Part shown: piece by piece, positions 46,696-54,742 of the stretch
How the letters are laid out: each line of letters opens with the position of its first letter
Numbering within the stretch: position 1 is the first letter of the stretch
NCBI RefSeq assembly: GCF_036227265.1
Contig: NZ_CP109446.1
Span: forward strand, 1,091,501-1,155,500
DNA length: 64,000 nt
DNA from: Streptomyces sp. NBC_01476
Lineage (GTDB): Bacteria; Actinomycetota; Actinomycetes; Streptomycetales; Streptomycetaceae
Direction of reading: 5' to 3'
Notes under the pieces: model-generated
What the model saw: only the letters and a program-made list of their open reading frames with translations
Told to the model about the DNA's origin: nothing
Databases searched by the model: none
Translations under genes and position numbers: made by a program

Positions 46696-47453
46696 GTTCC
46701 GGCCTCCTGCGGCGGGGAGTTGTCGTCGGGAGGCGCGATCTCCACCGCCTGGTCGAGGAATTGGGCGATCAGCACGATCACCCCGGAGGCGACTTCCACG
46801 CCGACGGCGGCGTTCACCAGCGGCACCAGGCCGGCCGACGAGAGCCGGCCGAAGGTGCCGAGCGGCAGCACGTTCTGCAGATACGCGGCGCCCGCGATCA
46901 GCCCGGCAAGGCCGAGCGCGGTGAACGCGCCGGCGCCGACCGCGTCGAGCGCGGAGAAGACGGCCAGCGGCCGTACCCGGCGCAGCACCCGGTAGTCGGC
47001 GGCGACGTAGGCCAGATGCAGCCCGGTGGCCAGCACCACCCCGCCCTGGAAGCCGCCGCCGGGGCTGAGCTGGCCGTGGGCGACGATGTAGACGCCCACC
47101 AGGACGGTCACCGGCAGCAGTCCGGCGCCGAGCAGCAAGGTGGAGGGGAGCACCCGGCCGGGCTCGGGCGCCCCGCGGTTCTCGTCGCGGGCCCGGCGCA
47201 GCAGTGCCACGGCGCCGAGCACCGCGCCGAAGAGGATCGACTCCTCGCCGAGGGTGTCGAGGGCGCGCTGGTCGAAGTTGACGGCGGAGATCACATTGGC
47301 GGTGCGGTGCTGCAGCGCCGCGTGGACCGCCCGGTCGCCGTACGGGTGGGACTGCGTGCCGAAGTGCGGCAGACCGGTGCAGGCGGCGGTGAAGGCGACC
47401 GCGAAGACCACGGCGGCCGACAGGAACAGCAGGACGCGTACCCGGCGGCTCAC
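46692..47453 (-). CDS. mnhB: Mrp-type antiporter subunit B with MbhE-like N-terminus
   Basis: 253 residues. The N-terminal 95 or so (HTANVISAVNFDQRALDTLGEESILF region) matches the MbhE/MrpA C-terminal module. The rest (VGVYIVAHGQLSPGGGFQGGVVLATG) is MrpB. So the module usually carried at the end of large MrpA is here fused to MrpB. Overlaps neighbours by 4 bases on both sides. Confidence 0.87.
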   Translation of the reverse strand: MSRRVRVLLFLSAAVVFAVAFTAACTGLPHFGTQSHPYGDRAVHAALQHRTANVISAVNFDQRALDTLGEESILFGAVLGAVALLRRARDENRGAPEPGRVLPSTLLLGAGLLPVTVLVGVYIVAHGQLSPGGGFQGGVVLATGLHLAYVAADYRVLRRVRPLAVFSALDAVGAGAFTALGLAGLIAGAAYLQNVLPLGTFGRLSSAGLVPLVNAAVGVEVASGVIVLIAQFLDQAVEIAPPDDNSPPQEAGT

Positions 47454-47743
47454 CGGTCGTCCCCCTGCCCGCGGTCACCGGAACCGCCGGGCCCGCGGCG
47501 GATCTTGCGTACCGTCAGCAGGATCAGCAGCGGGGTCACGGCGGTGCCGACCGCGAGCTGGGAGAGGGCCACGTCGGGCGCCTGCACCACCAGGAAGAGC
47601 AGCGCCAGGCACACCCCGAGCACGGAGAGCACCACGGACTGCCGTACCGGGTCGCGGGTCAGCGCCGCGACCGTGGCGGCGACGGTCACCAGCACAAGGG
47701 CGGTGACCACCAGGAAGTCGACGGCTCCGGGGCTGTTGTTCAC
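47450..47743 (-). CDS. MbhD-like (DUF4040) antiporter subunit
   Basis: 97 residues, three transmembrane helices. LLFLVVQAPDVALSQLAVGTAVTPLLIL is the MbhD/DUF4040 signature, normally part of MrpA's C-terminal half. A separate gene here, overlapping both neighbours by 4 bases. Confidence 0.87.
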   Translation of the reverse strand: MNNSPGAVDFLVVTALVLVTVAATVAALTRDPVRQSVVLSVLGVCLALLFLVVQAPDVALSQLAVGTAVTPLLILLTVRKIRRGPGGSGDRGQGDDR

Positions 47744-48060
47744 GCCGGCGGCTCCCCCGGGGCGTCGCCGCCCGGCTGTTCGCCCTCGCGGGCCATCGTG
47801 CGGCCGATGACGATCGTGACCACCGGGCCCGACACCGCCGTCAGCGCCCCGATGAAGAGCAGTTTCAGCGCGGCCCGCCCCGGCCCGGCGTCGAGCGCCA
47901 GCGCCAGGCAGATCAGCGGCACCCCGAGGCTCGCGGCCGGCGACAGCGCGTGCAGCCGGGCGTACGGCGTCGGCAGCGCGAGCAGCGCGAGGGCGGAGAG
48001 CAGCAGCGCGGCCATGCCGCAGACCAGCAGCGCGACCGCGAACCCGTGGCGTACGTCCAT
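47740..48060 (-). CDS. mnhG: Mrp-type antiporter subunit G
   Basis: 106 residues, three transmembrane helices with LALLALPTPYARLHALSPAASLGVPL, typical of MrpG/PhaG. One base separates it from the subunit F stop. Confidence 0.88.
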   Translation of the reverse strand: MDVRHGFAVALLVCGMAALLLSALALLALPTPYARLHALSPAASLGVPLICLALALDAGPGRAALKLLFIGALTAVSGPVVTIVIGRTMAREGEQPGGDAPGEPPA

Positions 48061-48061
48061 C

Positions 48062-48364
48062 TCAGCCCCGCCCCTGGTCCCCGGCCCGCCGCCACTGCTG
48101 CGGGGTCTGTCCGCTGCCGCCGGCCAGGCAGCGGGCGAAGACCAGCGTCCCGGCCGGGGTCAGCGCCGCCATCACCAGGGCCACGTCCACGTACGAGGTG
48201 CGGTGCACCCCGCGGGCGACCAGCAGGAAGACGGCCACCGCCATCACCCCGGCCAGCGACATCCCGGCCAGCCGCTGGGCCGGCTCCCCGCGGCAGGCGC
48301 GCCACAGGCACGGCCCGAGCCCGGCGGGCAGCAGGACGCAGGCGGCCACGATCCAGGCGTTCAC
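48062..48364 (-). CDS. mnhF: Mrp-type antiporter subunit F
   Basis: 100 residues with three transmembrane helices and the MrpF pattern (AVFLLVARGVHRTSYVDVALVMAAL). Starts one base after the subunit E stop. Confidence 0.85.
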   Translation of the reverse strand: MNAWIVAACVLLPAGLGPCLWRACRGEPAQRLAGMSLAGVMAVAVFLLVARGVHRTSYVDVALVMAALTPAGTLVFARCLAGGSGQTPQQWRRAGDQGRG

Positions 48365-48365
48365 C

Positions 48366-48875
48366 TCAGTCCCGCCTTCCGCCCAGGGCCCGCTCCAGCC
48401 GGGAGACCTGCGGGCCGAGCACGTGGGCCGTCAGGGTGCGGCCGGTGGCGGGGGTGGCGGCCGTCTTGTCCCGGGTGGTGTCGGCGATGTCGAGGACACA
48501 GGCGCCCGGGGAGGCGGACAGCAGCACCGCGGCGAGAGCGGCGTCGGTGCCCGGGGGAAGCCCGATGGTGACGACGCTGCCGGGACCCGCGGTTCCGCGC
48601 AGCGCCCGGACGACGGTGACGGCGAGCCGGCCCGTCTCGGCCAGCAAGGTGAGCGGAAAACCCGCGGCAGCCACCCCGATCCGGCGGCTGCCGCGGAGGC
48701 GGGGGTGTTCGGCGCGCCGGACGGCTTCCGCGGTGACCGCGCCGAGCAGCGCGGAGCCGAGGCCGACCAGCACTTCGAGCGGGGGGACGGTGGAGACGCA
48801 TGTGAGGTAGAGCAGGAAGAGCAGGCCCCACCAGATCAGCACGTTGACGACGGTCGCCGGCAGCCCGCGTCCCAT
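48366..48875 (-). CDS. mnhE: Mrp-type antiporter subunit E
   Basis: 169 residues. NVLIWWGLLFLLYLTCVSTVPPLEVLVGL at the N-terminus and LSASPGACVLDI are MrpE features. First gene of the seven-gene minus-strand operon. ATG 48875 is preferred because GGGAGGGG lies 5-12 bases upstream; 12 extra codons are possible. Two long palindromes stand upstream. Confidence 0.85.
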   Translation of the reverse strand: MGRGLPATVVNVLIWWGLLFLLYLTCVSTVPPLEVLVGLGSALLGAVTAEAVRRAEHPRLRGSRRIGVAAAGFPLTLLAETGRLAVTVVRALRGTAGPGSVVTIGLPPGTDAALAAVLLSASPGACVLDIADTTRDKTAATPATGRTLTAHVLGPQVSRLERALGGRRD

Positions 48876-48921
48876 GCCCAGCCCCTCCCTCACCCTCGCG
48901 GTGGCCGCCACCCGGCGGTCT

Positions 48922-48941
48922 CCGCCCGGTATACCGGGCGG
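48922..48941. promoter_or_regulatory. 20-base perfect palindrome upstream of the Mrp operon
   Basis: CCGCCCGGTATACCGGGCGG is perfectly symmetrical and ends 47 bases before the mnhE start on its upstream side. It could be a dimeric repressor site or a hairpin. Confidence 0.5.
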
Positions 48942-48956
48942 TCACCGCCGCGCGCC

Positions 48957-49026
48957 GTGTCCCGGCCGGGACACGCCACACCGGGCCACTCCGATGCCAC
49001 GGGCAGCGTCTGTCCCCGGCCGGGAC
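48957..49026. repeat. Paired palindromes between the Mrp operon and the next gene
   Basis: GTGTCCCGGCCGGGACAC (48957-48974) is an 18-base perfect palindrome. GTCCCCGGCCGGGAC (49012-49026) is a shorter variant with the same CGGCCGGGAC core. They may be operators of the Mrp operon or terminators for the gene at 49063. Confidence 0.5.
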
Positions 49027-49062
49027 GCCGAAACTCCGGGAGACCGGAACGCGTTCAGCGCC

Positions 49063-49443
49063 TCACTGGTTCTCCAGCCGCAGCCGGGCCTCCTGCTCCT
49101 GGTCGCCGGCGGCCGTACCGATGACGCGTACCGCGAACGCCTCGGAGAGGCTTTCGCGCAGCCGGTCCACCGCGCGGTAGCCGCCCTGGGCGGTGACGGT
49201 GACCGGCTCGGTCAGCCGGGCCGGTCCGGGCAGGCCCAGGGTGGTGGAGACGTCGTAGGTGGCCGTCCACACGGTGGGCAGGCCGCTGTCGTCGTCGGCC
49301 GGCGCGTCGTCGTCGGCGCGGTCGGACGGGAAACTGGAGTTGAGCGCGGTGAGCACGGTGCGGGCGTCCTCCTTGCCGCACCCGTCGAGGGTGACGGCCA
49401 CCTGGGCGGACGGGTCTGCGGTCTGGTCTGGCGCGGTGGTCAC
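49063..49443 (-). CDS. Conserved hypothetical protein
   Basis: 126 residues, acidic, with a Thr/Asp-rich middle (RADDDAPADDDSG) and no membrane segment. I do not recognise the family. Codon use matches the neighbours, and GGAAGG lies 7 bases before the ATG, so the gene is likely real. It stands alone between the Mrp operon and the F420-type gene. Confidence 0.65.
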   Translation of the reverse strand: MTTAPDQTADPSAQVAVTLDGCGKEDARTVLTALNSSFPSDRADDDAPADDDSGLPTVWTATYDVSTTLGLPGPARLTEPVTVTAQGGYRAVDRLRESLSEAFAVRVIGTAAGDQEQEARLRLENQ

Positions 49444-49521
49444 GATGGTTCCTTCCGGGGAACGGCGAGGGGGATCGAAGGGCTGAGGAGGGCCGAAGTG
49501 GCCTGAGGGACAGGGAATTAC

Positions 49522-49553
49522 GGGGTCACGGGGTCACGGGGTCACAGGGTCAC
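49522..49553. repeat. 8-base tandem repeat overlapping a stop codon
   Basis: Three copies of GGGGTCAC and one AGGGTCAC. The fourth contains the stop triplet of the minus-strand gene at 49550. Confidence 0.9.
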
Positions 49554-50518
49554 AGGGCGTCCCGCAGCGCGGGCAGCAGGGTCTTCTCGGCCCACTGGAT
49601 GAACGGCTCCTGCTGGTCGCCGCCGACCTGGACCAGTGCGATCTCGTCGAAGCCCGCGTCGGCGTACGGGCGTACCGCGTCGATGAAGACATCCACGTCG
49701 TCGCCGCAGGGGATGCCGGCCGCGACGTCCTCCGGCGTGACGAACCGGGTGGCGCCGGCGAAGGCCGCCGGGTTCGGCAGTTCGGAGTTGACCTTCCAGC
49801 CGCCGCCGAACCAGCGGAACTGGTCGTGGGCGCGGGCGACGGCGGCGTCGTGGTCGGTGTCGAAGCTGACCGGGAGCTGGCCGACCCGCGGCTTGCCCGC
49901 GCCGCCGTAAGCGTCGAAGGACTCGATCAGCTCGGCCTTGGGTTCCACCGCGATCACCAGGTCGGCGAGCTCGCCGGCCAGCCGGCAGGAGCGGTCACCT
50001 GAGACGGCCACGCCGATCGGCGGCGGGGCGTCGGGCAGGTCCCACAGCCGGGCGCCGGTCACGTCGAAGTGCGTGCCGTGGTGGGTCAGCTCCTCCCCGT
50101 CGAACAGAGCGCGGATGATGCCCACCGCCTCCTCCAGCTTGTCCAGCCGGACCGAGGCCGAAGGCCAGCCGCCGCCGGTCACATGCTCGTTGAGGTTCTC
50201 GCCCGAGCCCAGGCCGAGCCGGAAGCGGCCCTGCGAGAGCAACTGCATCGTGGCGGCCTTCTGGGCGACGACGGCCGGGTGGTAGCGGGTCGTCGGACAG
50301 GTCACATAGGTCATCAGCGGGATCCGGCTGGTGGCCTGGGCCGCGGCGCCGAGCACGCTCCAGGCGTACGGGGCATGGCCCTGGGAGTCCAGCCAGGGGA
50401 AGTAGTGGTCCGAGGTCACGGAGAAGTCGAAGCCCGCGGCCTCCGCCGCGACGACATGATCGACGAGCTCGCGGGGACCGGAATGCTCGGTCATCATCGT
50501 GTACCCGATTTGCACCAT
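49550..50518 (-). CDS. F420-dependent LLM-class oxidoreductase (TIGR03557 type)
   Basis: 322 residues, paralogous to the protein at 42669: TSDHYFPWLDSQGHAPYAWS, GLGSGENLNEHVTGG, ending GFDEIALVQVGGDQQ. Likely uses reduced or oxidised F420; substrate unknown. A poor ribosome site precedes the ATG at 50518. Divergent from the YchJ-like gene. Confidence 0.88.
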   Translation of the reverse strand: MVQIGYTMMTEHSGPRELVDHVVAAEAAGFDFSVTSDHYFPWLDSQGHAPYAWSVLGAAAQATSRIPLMTYVTCPTTRYHPAVVAQKAATMQLLSQGRFRLGLGSGENLNEHVTGGGWPSASVRLDKLEEAVGIIRALFDGEELTHHGTHFDVTGARLWDLPDAPPPIGVAVSGDRSCRLAGELADLVIAVEPKAELIESFDAYGGAGKPRVGQLPVSFDTDHDAAVARAHDQFRWFGGGWKVNSELPNPAAFAGATRFVTPEDVAAGIPCGDDVDVFIDAVRPYADAGFDEIALVQVGGDQQEPFIQWAEKTLLPALRDAL

Positions 50519-50621
50519 GGTGAGCGCATTTCCGGTGAGAGCCCGGCAAAACCCGGGGCTGCTGCGAATGGGGGTACCGGTGGGGCGTGGGCGGGCCGGC
50601 CGGGTCCGGCAGAATCGGGGA

Positions 50622-51044
50622 ATGTCCCGAAAGCCTTCACGTACCCCCGGCCGGCCGGCGCACTCCCCCGCCGCGCCCTGCCCCTGCGGGCTCGCCGCGC
50701 CCTACGGCGAGTGCTGCGGCCTCTTCCACCGGGGCGCCGCCGCGGCACCCACCGCGGAACGCCTGATGCGCTCGCGGTACAGCGCCTTCGCGGTGGGCGA
50801 CCAGGACTATCTGCTGCGGACCTGGTCCGCGGCCACCCGCCCGCCCGCGCTGGAACTCGACCCGCGGGTGCGCTGGACCGGTCTGCAGATCCTCGCCACC
50901 ACCGGCGGCACCGCCTTCCACACCGAGGGCACGGTGGACTTCCGCGCCCGCTACCGGCTGTCCGGCATGGACGGCGAGCAGCGCGAGAAGAGCGCCTTCA
51001 CCCGCGCGGACGGCCACTGGGTGTACGTCGGCGAGGCGGGCTGA
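50622..51044 (+). CDS. YchJ/UPF0225-family protein
   Basis: 140 residues. The Cys-rich motif CPCGLAAPYGECCGLFHRG at the N-terminus is the SEC-C-type zinc-binding block of YchJ proteins, and RLMRSRYSAFAVGDQDYLLRTW is the family core. Function unknown. ATG 50622 chosen at the start of family similarity; no clear ribosome site (GGGGA only). Confidence 0.88.
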   Translation: MSRKPSRTPGRPAHSPAAPCPCGLAAPYGECCGLFHRGAAAAPTAERLMRSRYSAFAVGDQDYLLRTWSAATRPPALELDPRVRWTGLQILATTGGTAFHTEGTVDFRARYRLSGMDGEQREKSAFTRADGHWVYVGEAG

Positions 51045-51095
51045 GGCCGGCGTCCGGGGGGCCCGGAGGCCAGGGTCCGGGGGCCGGGTCCCGTC

Positions 51096-52352
51096 CTAGG
51101 CGATCGGGTTGCGGGCGTCGTACCGCGCGAAGCCGCGCTGGAAGAGGCCGATCAGGGTGATCGCCAGGATGCAGGCCAGGCCGCCGCCGACCAGCGCTCC
51201 GGTGGGGCTGAAGAGGTCGGCGGCGGAGCCGGCCAGGAAGTCGCCGAGGCGGGGGCCGCCGACCACCACGACGAGGAAGACGCCCTGAAGCCGGCCGCGC
51301 ATGTCGTCGGGGGCGGCGGCCTGGAGCATGGTGTTGCGGAACACCATGGAGACCGTGTCCGCGCAGCCCGCGAGGCCGAGGAAGAGCAGGCCGAGCCAGA
51401 GGTTGCGGGTGAGGCCGAAGACCGCGATCGCCGCGCCCCACGAGCCGATGGCGATCAGCACCGCGAGCCCCTGGCGGTTCACCCGGCCGAGCCAGCCCGA
51501 GAAGACGCTGCCGAGCAGCGCCCCGACGGCCGGCGCCGCCGCGAGCAGGCCGACCGTACTGGAGTGGCCGCCGAACCAGAGCACGGCCACCGCGGGGAAG
51601 AGCACCCGCGGCTGGGCCAGCACCATCGCGGCGAGGTCGGAGACGAAGGTGGTCCGCAGGTTGGGGCGGGCACCGAGGTAGCGGAGCCCTTCCAGTACCG
51701 AGGGCCGGCGCCGGGCCACCGCGCCCGCCTTCGTCCCGGCGTCGGCCGCGGCCAGTTCGGTCTCCGGCCGCATCGCGGGCAGCCGCCACATCGCGTAGAG
51801 CGAGGCGGTGAAGGCGCCGACGTCGATCAGGTAGGCCGCCTGGTAGCCCCAGAAGCCGACGAAGACACCGCCCAGCATGGGACCGGCCATCTGTCCGACG
51901 CCGCTGGCCAGCGAGGCCAGGGCGTTGGCGGCGGGCAGCTGGGCCGCGGGGAGCAACCGCGGGATCATCGAGGAGCGGGCCGGCGAGTTCATCGCGAAGA
52001 AGACCGCCTGCAGGGCCACGATCGTATACAGCACCGCCACCGACCGGAGGTCGGCGATGGCCACCAGCGCGAGCGCCAGGGAGAGCAGCGTCAGCGCGGA
52101 CGAGGTGATCAGGCCGAGCTTGCGGCGGTCGACCACGTCGGCGATCGCCCCGCCGTAGAGGCCGAAGACGATCAGCGGGACGAGCGAGCAGAGACCCACC
52201 AGGCCGACGTAGAAGCTGGAGCCGGTGATCGCGTAGACCTGGAGCGAGACCGCCATCGCGGTCATCTGCTGGCCGATGTAGGAGACGGTGTTGCCGACCC
52301 AGAGCCGGCGGAAGTCGGGGTGGTCGCGGAGCGGACTGATGTCCGCGAGCAT
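51096..52352 (-). CDS. MFS transporter (enterobactin-exporter-like)
   Basis: 418 residues, about 12 transmembrane helices of the MFS_3 type. The N-terminal ISPLRDHPDFRRLWVGNTVSYIGQQMTAMAV is characteristic, and YGGAIADVVDRRKLGLI is motif A. Substrate unknown; relatives export siderophores or drugs. The start is uncertain: ATG 52352 begins at the conserved part, while GTG at 52385 or 52452 would add 11 or more residues. Confidence 0.82.
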   Translation of the reverse strand: MLADISPLRDHPDFRRLWVGNTVSYIGQQMTAMAVSLQVYAITGSSFYVGLVGLCSLVPLIVFGLYGGAIADVVDRRKLGLITSSALTLLSLALALVAIADLRSVAVLYTIVALQAVFFAMNSPARSSMIPRLLPAAQLPAANALASLASGVGQMAGPMLGGVFVGFWGYQAAYLIDVGAFTASLYAMWRLPAMRPETELAAADAGTKAGAVARRRPSVLEGLRYLGARPNLRTTFVSDLAAMVLAQPRVLFPAVAVLWFGGHSSTVGLLAAAPAVGALLGSVFSGWLGRVNRQGLAVLIAIGSWGAAIAVFGLTRNLWLGLLFLGLAGCADTVSMVFRNTMLQAAAPDDMRGRLQGVFLVVVVGGPRLGDFLAGSAADLFSPTGALVGGGLACILAITLIGLFQRGFARYDARNPIA

Positions 52353-52802
52353 CCGGGTGAATCGGGACCCCCGCCGGGCGGGCACGGTTTCGGGTATGCG
52401 CGACCCGGATGGCCCAGGGCGCTCGCGGCGGTCCTTCTCACTGTTGAGCACGTAGAACCGTAACAATCGCGCCGGTCCTGACCGCGGCCGGGGGCGTACC
52501 CGGGACCGCCGGCGCACCCGGCCCGGCCTCCGGGTGCCGGCCAAAACGGCTGGTGGCGGGCGGCCGACCGGCATACGCTGTGCCCAACGAACTGGCTCCC
52601 GGGGTGGTACCGGGCCCCGGAGCCAGGCCCGGAACAGGTCGCCACCTCGGCCCGGTTCCGGCTCCAGTCGCCCCCGTGATCTGCGGCACGGGGGACCCTG
52701 GGCGCCACCGCGTCCGCAACGCCCGAAGAAGGATCCCCTGGCGCCGAGGCCCCGCCGCGGCCGGGTCAGGCGCTGTCGGCCACGCGACGTGAGGAGTGCG
52801 CT
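52353..52802 (+). other. Long intergenic region before a small gene
   Basis: No convincing gene on either strand. TACGCT at about 52574 is a possible plus-strand -10. A hairpin at 52594-52624 (GGCTCC.GGGG / CCCCGGAGCC with one bulge) follows. The transcript of the small gene may carry a structured leader of about 200 bases. Confidence 0.4.
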
Positions 52803-52973
52803 GTGTCACCTGATCAGCTCAAGTTCAAGGAGAAGGCCGCCGAGCGCGGCGACGGGATCGCCCTGCTCGACGTGGAGGCTCCACTGGACGCCTGGGCGCG
52901 GTGCGCGCCGATCCGGCTGGCCGGTTACGAGGACGATCCGTCCGAGACACACATCCTGCGCAGCATCGACTGA
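52803..52973 (+). CDS. Small hypothetical protein (56 aa)
   Basis: GTG start preceded by GAGGAG at a 7-base distance. The 56-residue product (begins MSPDQLKFKEKAAERGDG, ends HILRSID) is acidic with an amphipathic N-terminal helix and no signal or membrane segment. Third-position G/C is strong. I do not recognise it. Its position before a DUF5133 gene, 143 bases away, is the only context. Confidence 0.55.
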   Translation: MSPDQLKFKEKAAERGDGIALLDVEAPLDAWARCAPIRLAGYEDDPSETHILRSID

Positions 52974-53116
52974 GCGGTCCCGCCCTCCCCCTGCGGCGGC
53001 CCCGGCGGGGCGTCACCGCGCGGGGCGGGCCGGATTTTTTTCCGGTGCAGCACGCATGCGTCCGCCGGCTCCGGGCAGACGCGCCTCGACTTCGCCGAAC
53101 ACCGAGGAGTACGACG

Positions 53117-53407
53117 ATGCTGATGGCTCACCCGACCGTGCTGCGGACCCTGGTGGATCGCTATGAGACGCTCCACGCGCTCGCCGGCCGGTCCGGCGCC
53201 GGGGAGACCGGAGAAGCGCACGGCTGCGAGAGCGTCGACCCCCACATCCGGCAGCAGCTGCAGGACACCGTCTACACGCTGTGCGTGTCCACCGGGACGC
53301 GGGACGTGGCCGCGGCGCTCGCCGCCGCCCGCGAGCACATGGAGAGCTCGGTGTTCGCGGAGAGCTCCGTCCCGCAGAGCACCGTCCCGCAGAGCGCGGC
53401 GGCCTGA
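53117..53407 (+). CDS. DUF5133 protein
   Basis: 96 residues. MLMAHPTVLRTLVDRYETL at the start and TLCVSTGTRDVAAALAAA are the DUF5133 pattern, a small protein family of streptomycetes sometimes linked to antibiotic or developmental regulation. GAGGAG precedes ATG 53117 by 7 bases. The open frame to 52901 upstream is not conserved. Confidence 0.8.
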   Translation: MLMAHPTVLRTLVDRYETLHALAGRSGAGETGEAHGCESVDPHIRQQLQDTVYTLCVSTGTRDVAAALAAAREHMESSVFAESSVPQSTVPQSAAA

Positions 53408-53520
53408 CGGCGGATGCCCCGGCCCCGACACACCGGAATGGTCCACTCCGCGCACTGGTGGGAAATTCGTAGGAATACTCCGCACGGCCCGCTGAATTAC
53501 TGAAAAAGCGCTGGTCGGAA

Positions 53521-53530
53521 CGGATATCCG
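53521..53530. promoter_or_regulatory. Small palindrome upstream of the chaplin gene
   Basis: CGGATATCCG lies in an unusually AT-rich stretch of the 260-base gap 53408-53667. The gap also has an imperfect repeat, CGGACCGTGCGG near 53532 and CGGTCCGTGCGG near 53636. Role unknown. Confidence 0.25.
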
Positions 53531-53667
53531 ACGGACCGTGCGGCCAACGGCGCACCGTCACCCGTTGGGATGAATTAGCGGTTCGGCATGACCTGATTGG
53601 CTCCCCGGCGCGTTGTTCCCCTTGCGGACGTACGGTCCGTGCGGAAATTCCGGAAGGCAGGGAGCCT

Positions 53668-54444
53668 ATGAACAGGGTCGCTCGAAAGGGACTCGTCACC
53701 GCGATGGTCGCCGGTGGCGTGCTGGCCTCGGCGGGGTACGCCCAGGCGGATTCGGCGGCTGACGGAGAAGCCGCAGGCTCGCCCGGAGTCCTGTCGGGCA
53801 ATGCGGTCCAGGTACCGGTGGACATTCCGGTGAACGTATGTGGAAATACGATCAATGTCATCGGCCTGCTGAATCCCACGCTGGGCAACAGCTGCGCCAA
53901 CACCTCGGTGACCACGGCGCCTTCGGTATCGCAGAGCACCAAGGCGTCCAGCTGGGCCCGGCACGCGGGCGCCCCGGCGGTGGAGTCCGGCGGTCCGGCC
54001 AGGGGGAATCGGGGACCGGGCGCGCACGCCAGGATCCCCGGTGCCCGCAGCGCCGGTGACGGCGCGCAGGCCGCCGGCCGCACCACCGGCTCGCCCGGTG
54101 TGATCTCCGGCAACAGCCTCCAGCTGCCCATCCACATCCCGGTCAACCTCTCCGGCAACTCGGTGAACGTGGTGGGCATCGGCAACCCCAGCATCGGCAA
54201 CTCCTCGGTCAACGGCGACACTCCGGCCCCGCCGGCACCGGCCCCGCCGGTCGCGACGCCGCCCGCGCCGCCGAAGCACCTGCCGATCCCCGCGCCGCCG
54301 GGCAACGCGGTGGTGCCGGAGACCACCGGCCCCGTGCTGGCGCACACCGGCTCGGACGGCCTGGGCTGGACGGCGGCCGGCAGTGTCGGTCTGCTGCTCG
54401 GTGGCGCGGCCCTCTACCGCAGGTACCGCCCCGGCCGCGGCTGA
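53668..54444 (+). CDS. Long chaplin, two chaplin domains, sortase-anchored
   Basis: 258 residues. Chaplins are secreted hydrophobic proteins that coat aerial hyphae and spores. A Sec signal (1-27) is followed by chaplin domain 1 (about 37-79, Cys58 and Cys76), a variable linker, chaplin domain 2 (about 141-183) and a Pro-rich segment. LAHTG (224-228), a membrane helix and Arg residues follow, so a class E sortase should attach it to the wall. Domain 2 has Ser at both positions where domain 1 has Cys. AGGGAG lies 6 bases before the ATG. It belongs to the ChpA-C length class. Confidence 0.92.
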   Translation: MNRVARKGLVTAMVAGGVLASAGYAQADSAADGEAAGSPGVLSGNAVQVPVDIPVNVCGNTINVIGLLNPTLGNSCANTSVTTAPSVSQSTKASSWARHAGAPAVESGGPARGNRGPGAHARIPGARSAGDGAQAAGRTTGSPGVISGNSLQLPIHIPVNLSGNSVNVVGIGNPSIGNSSVNGDTPAPPAPAPPVATPPAPPKHLPIPAPPGNAVVPETTGPVLAHTGSDGLGWTAAGSVGLLLGGAALYRRYRPGRG

Positions 54445-54450
54445 CCGGGG

Positions 54451-54468
54451 GGACTCCCGCAGGAGTCC
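54451..54468 (+). terminator. Short hairpin after the chaplin gene
   Basis: GGACTCC and GGAGTCC pair around loop CGCA, flanked by G runs, 6 bases after the stop. Confidence 0.5.
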
Positions 54469-54606
54469 GGGGGGTGCGAACGAACGGGCGCCAGGCGGCC
54501 GTTGAGCAGCCGCTGAGGCCGTTTCCAAAACGGTCAAGCCGTTATCCGTACCCCTCCTACCAGCGGGGACACCAACCGGGCCGGGCACCGCGGGGCGCCC
54601 GGCCTC

Positions 54607-54624
54607 TAGGGTGTATGCGTACAC
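54607..54624 (+). promoter_or_regulatory. Candidate promoter and operator of the ABC exporter gene
   Basis: TAGGGT (54607-54612) is a good -10; the inverted repeat GTGTATGCGTACAC (54611-54624) overlaps it and the expected start site. This is a classic repressor position. No clear -35. Confidence 0.4.
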
Positions 54625-54742
54625 ATGGACGCGTCGGCGCAAGGACGCGCGGACGCGCCTCCGTGTGGCCGGCGCGTACGTGTGCCGTCGCACCGCTCAT
54701 ACCCCACTTGTGTCGCGAAGACGTGATCCGAGGAGCCCCGCA

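Noticed and set aside
45097..46995. 632-residue plus-strand open frame
   Set aside because: Antisense to the Mrp genes; composition is a frame shadow.
49522..49553. Tandem repeats as a CRISPR array
   Set aside because: Units of 8 bases without spacers and no cas genes.
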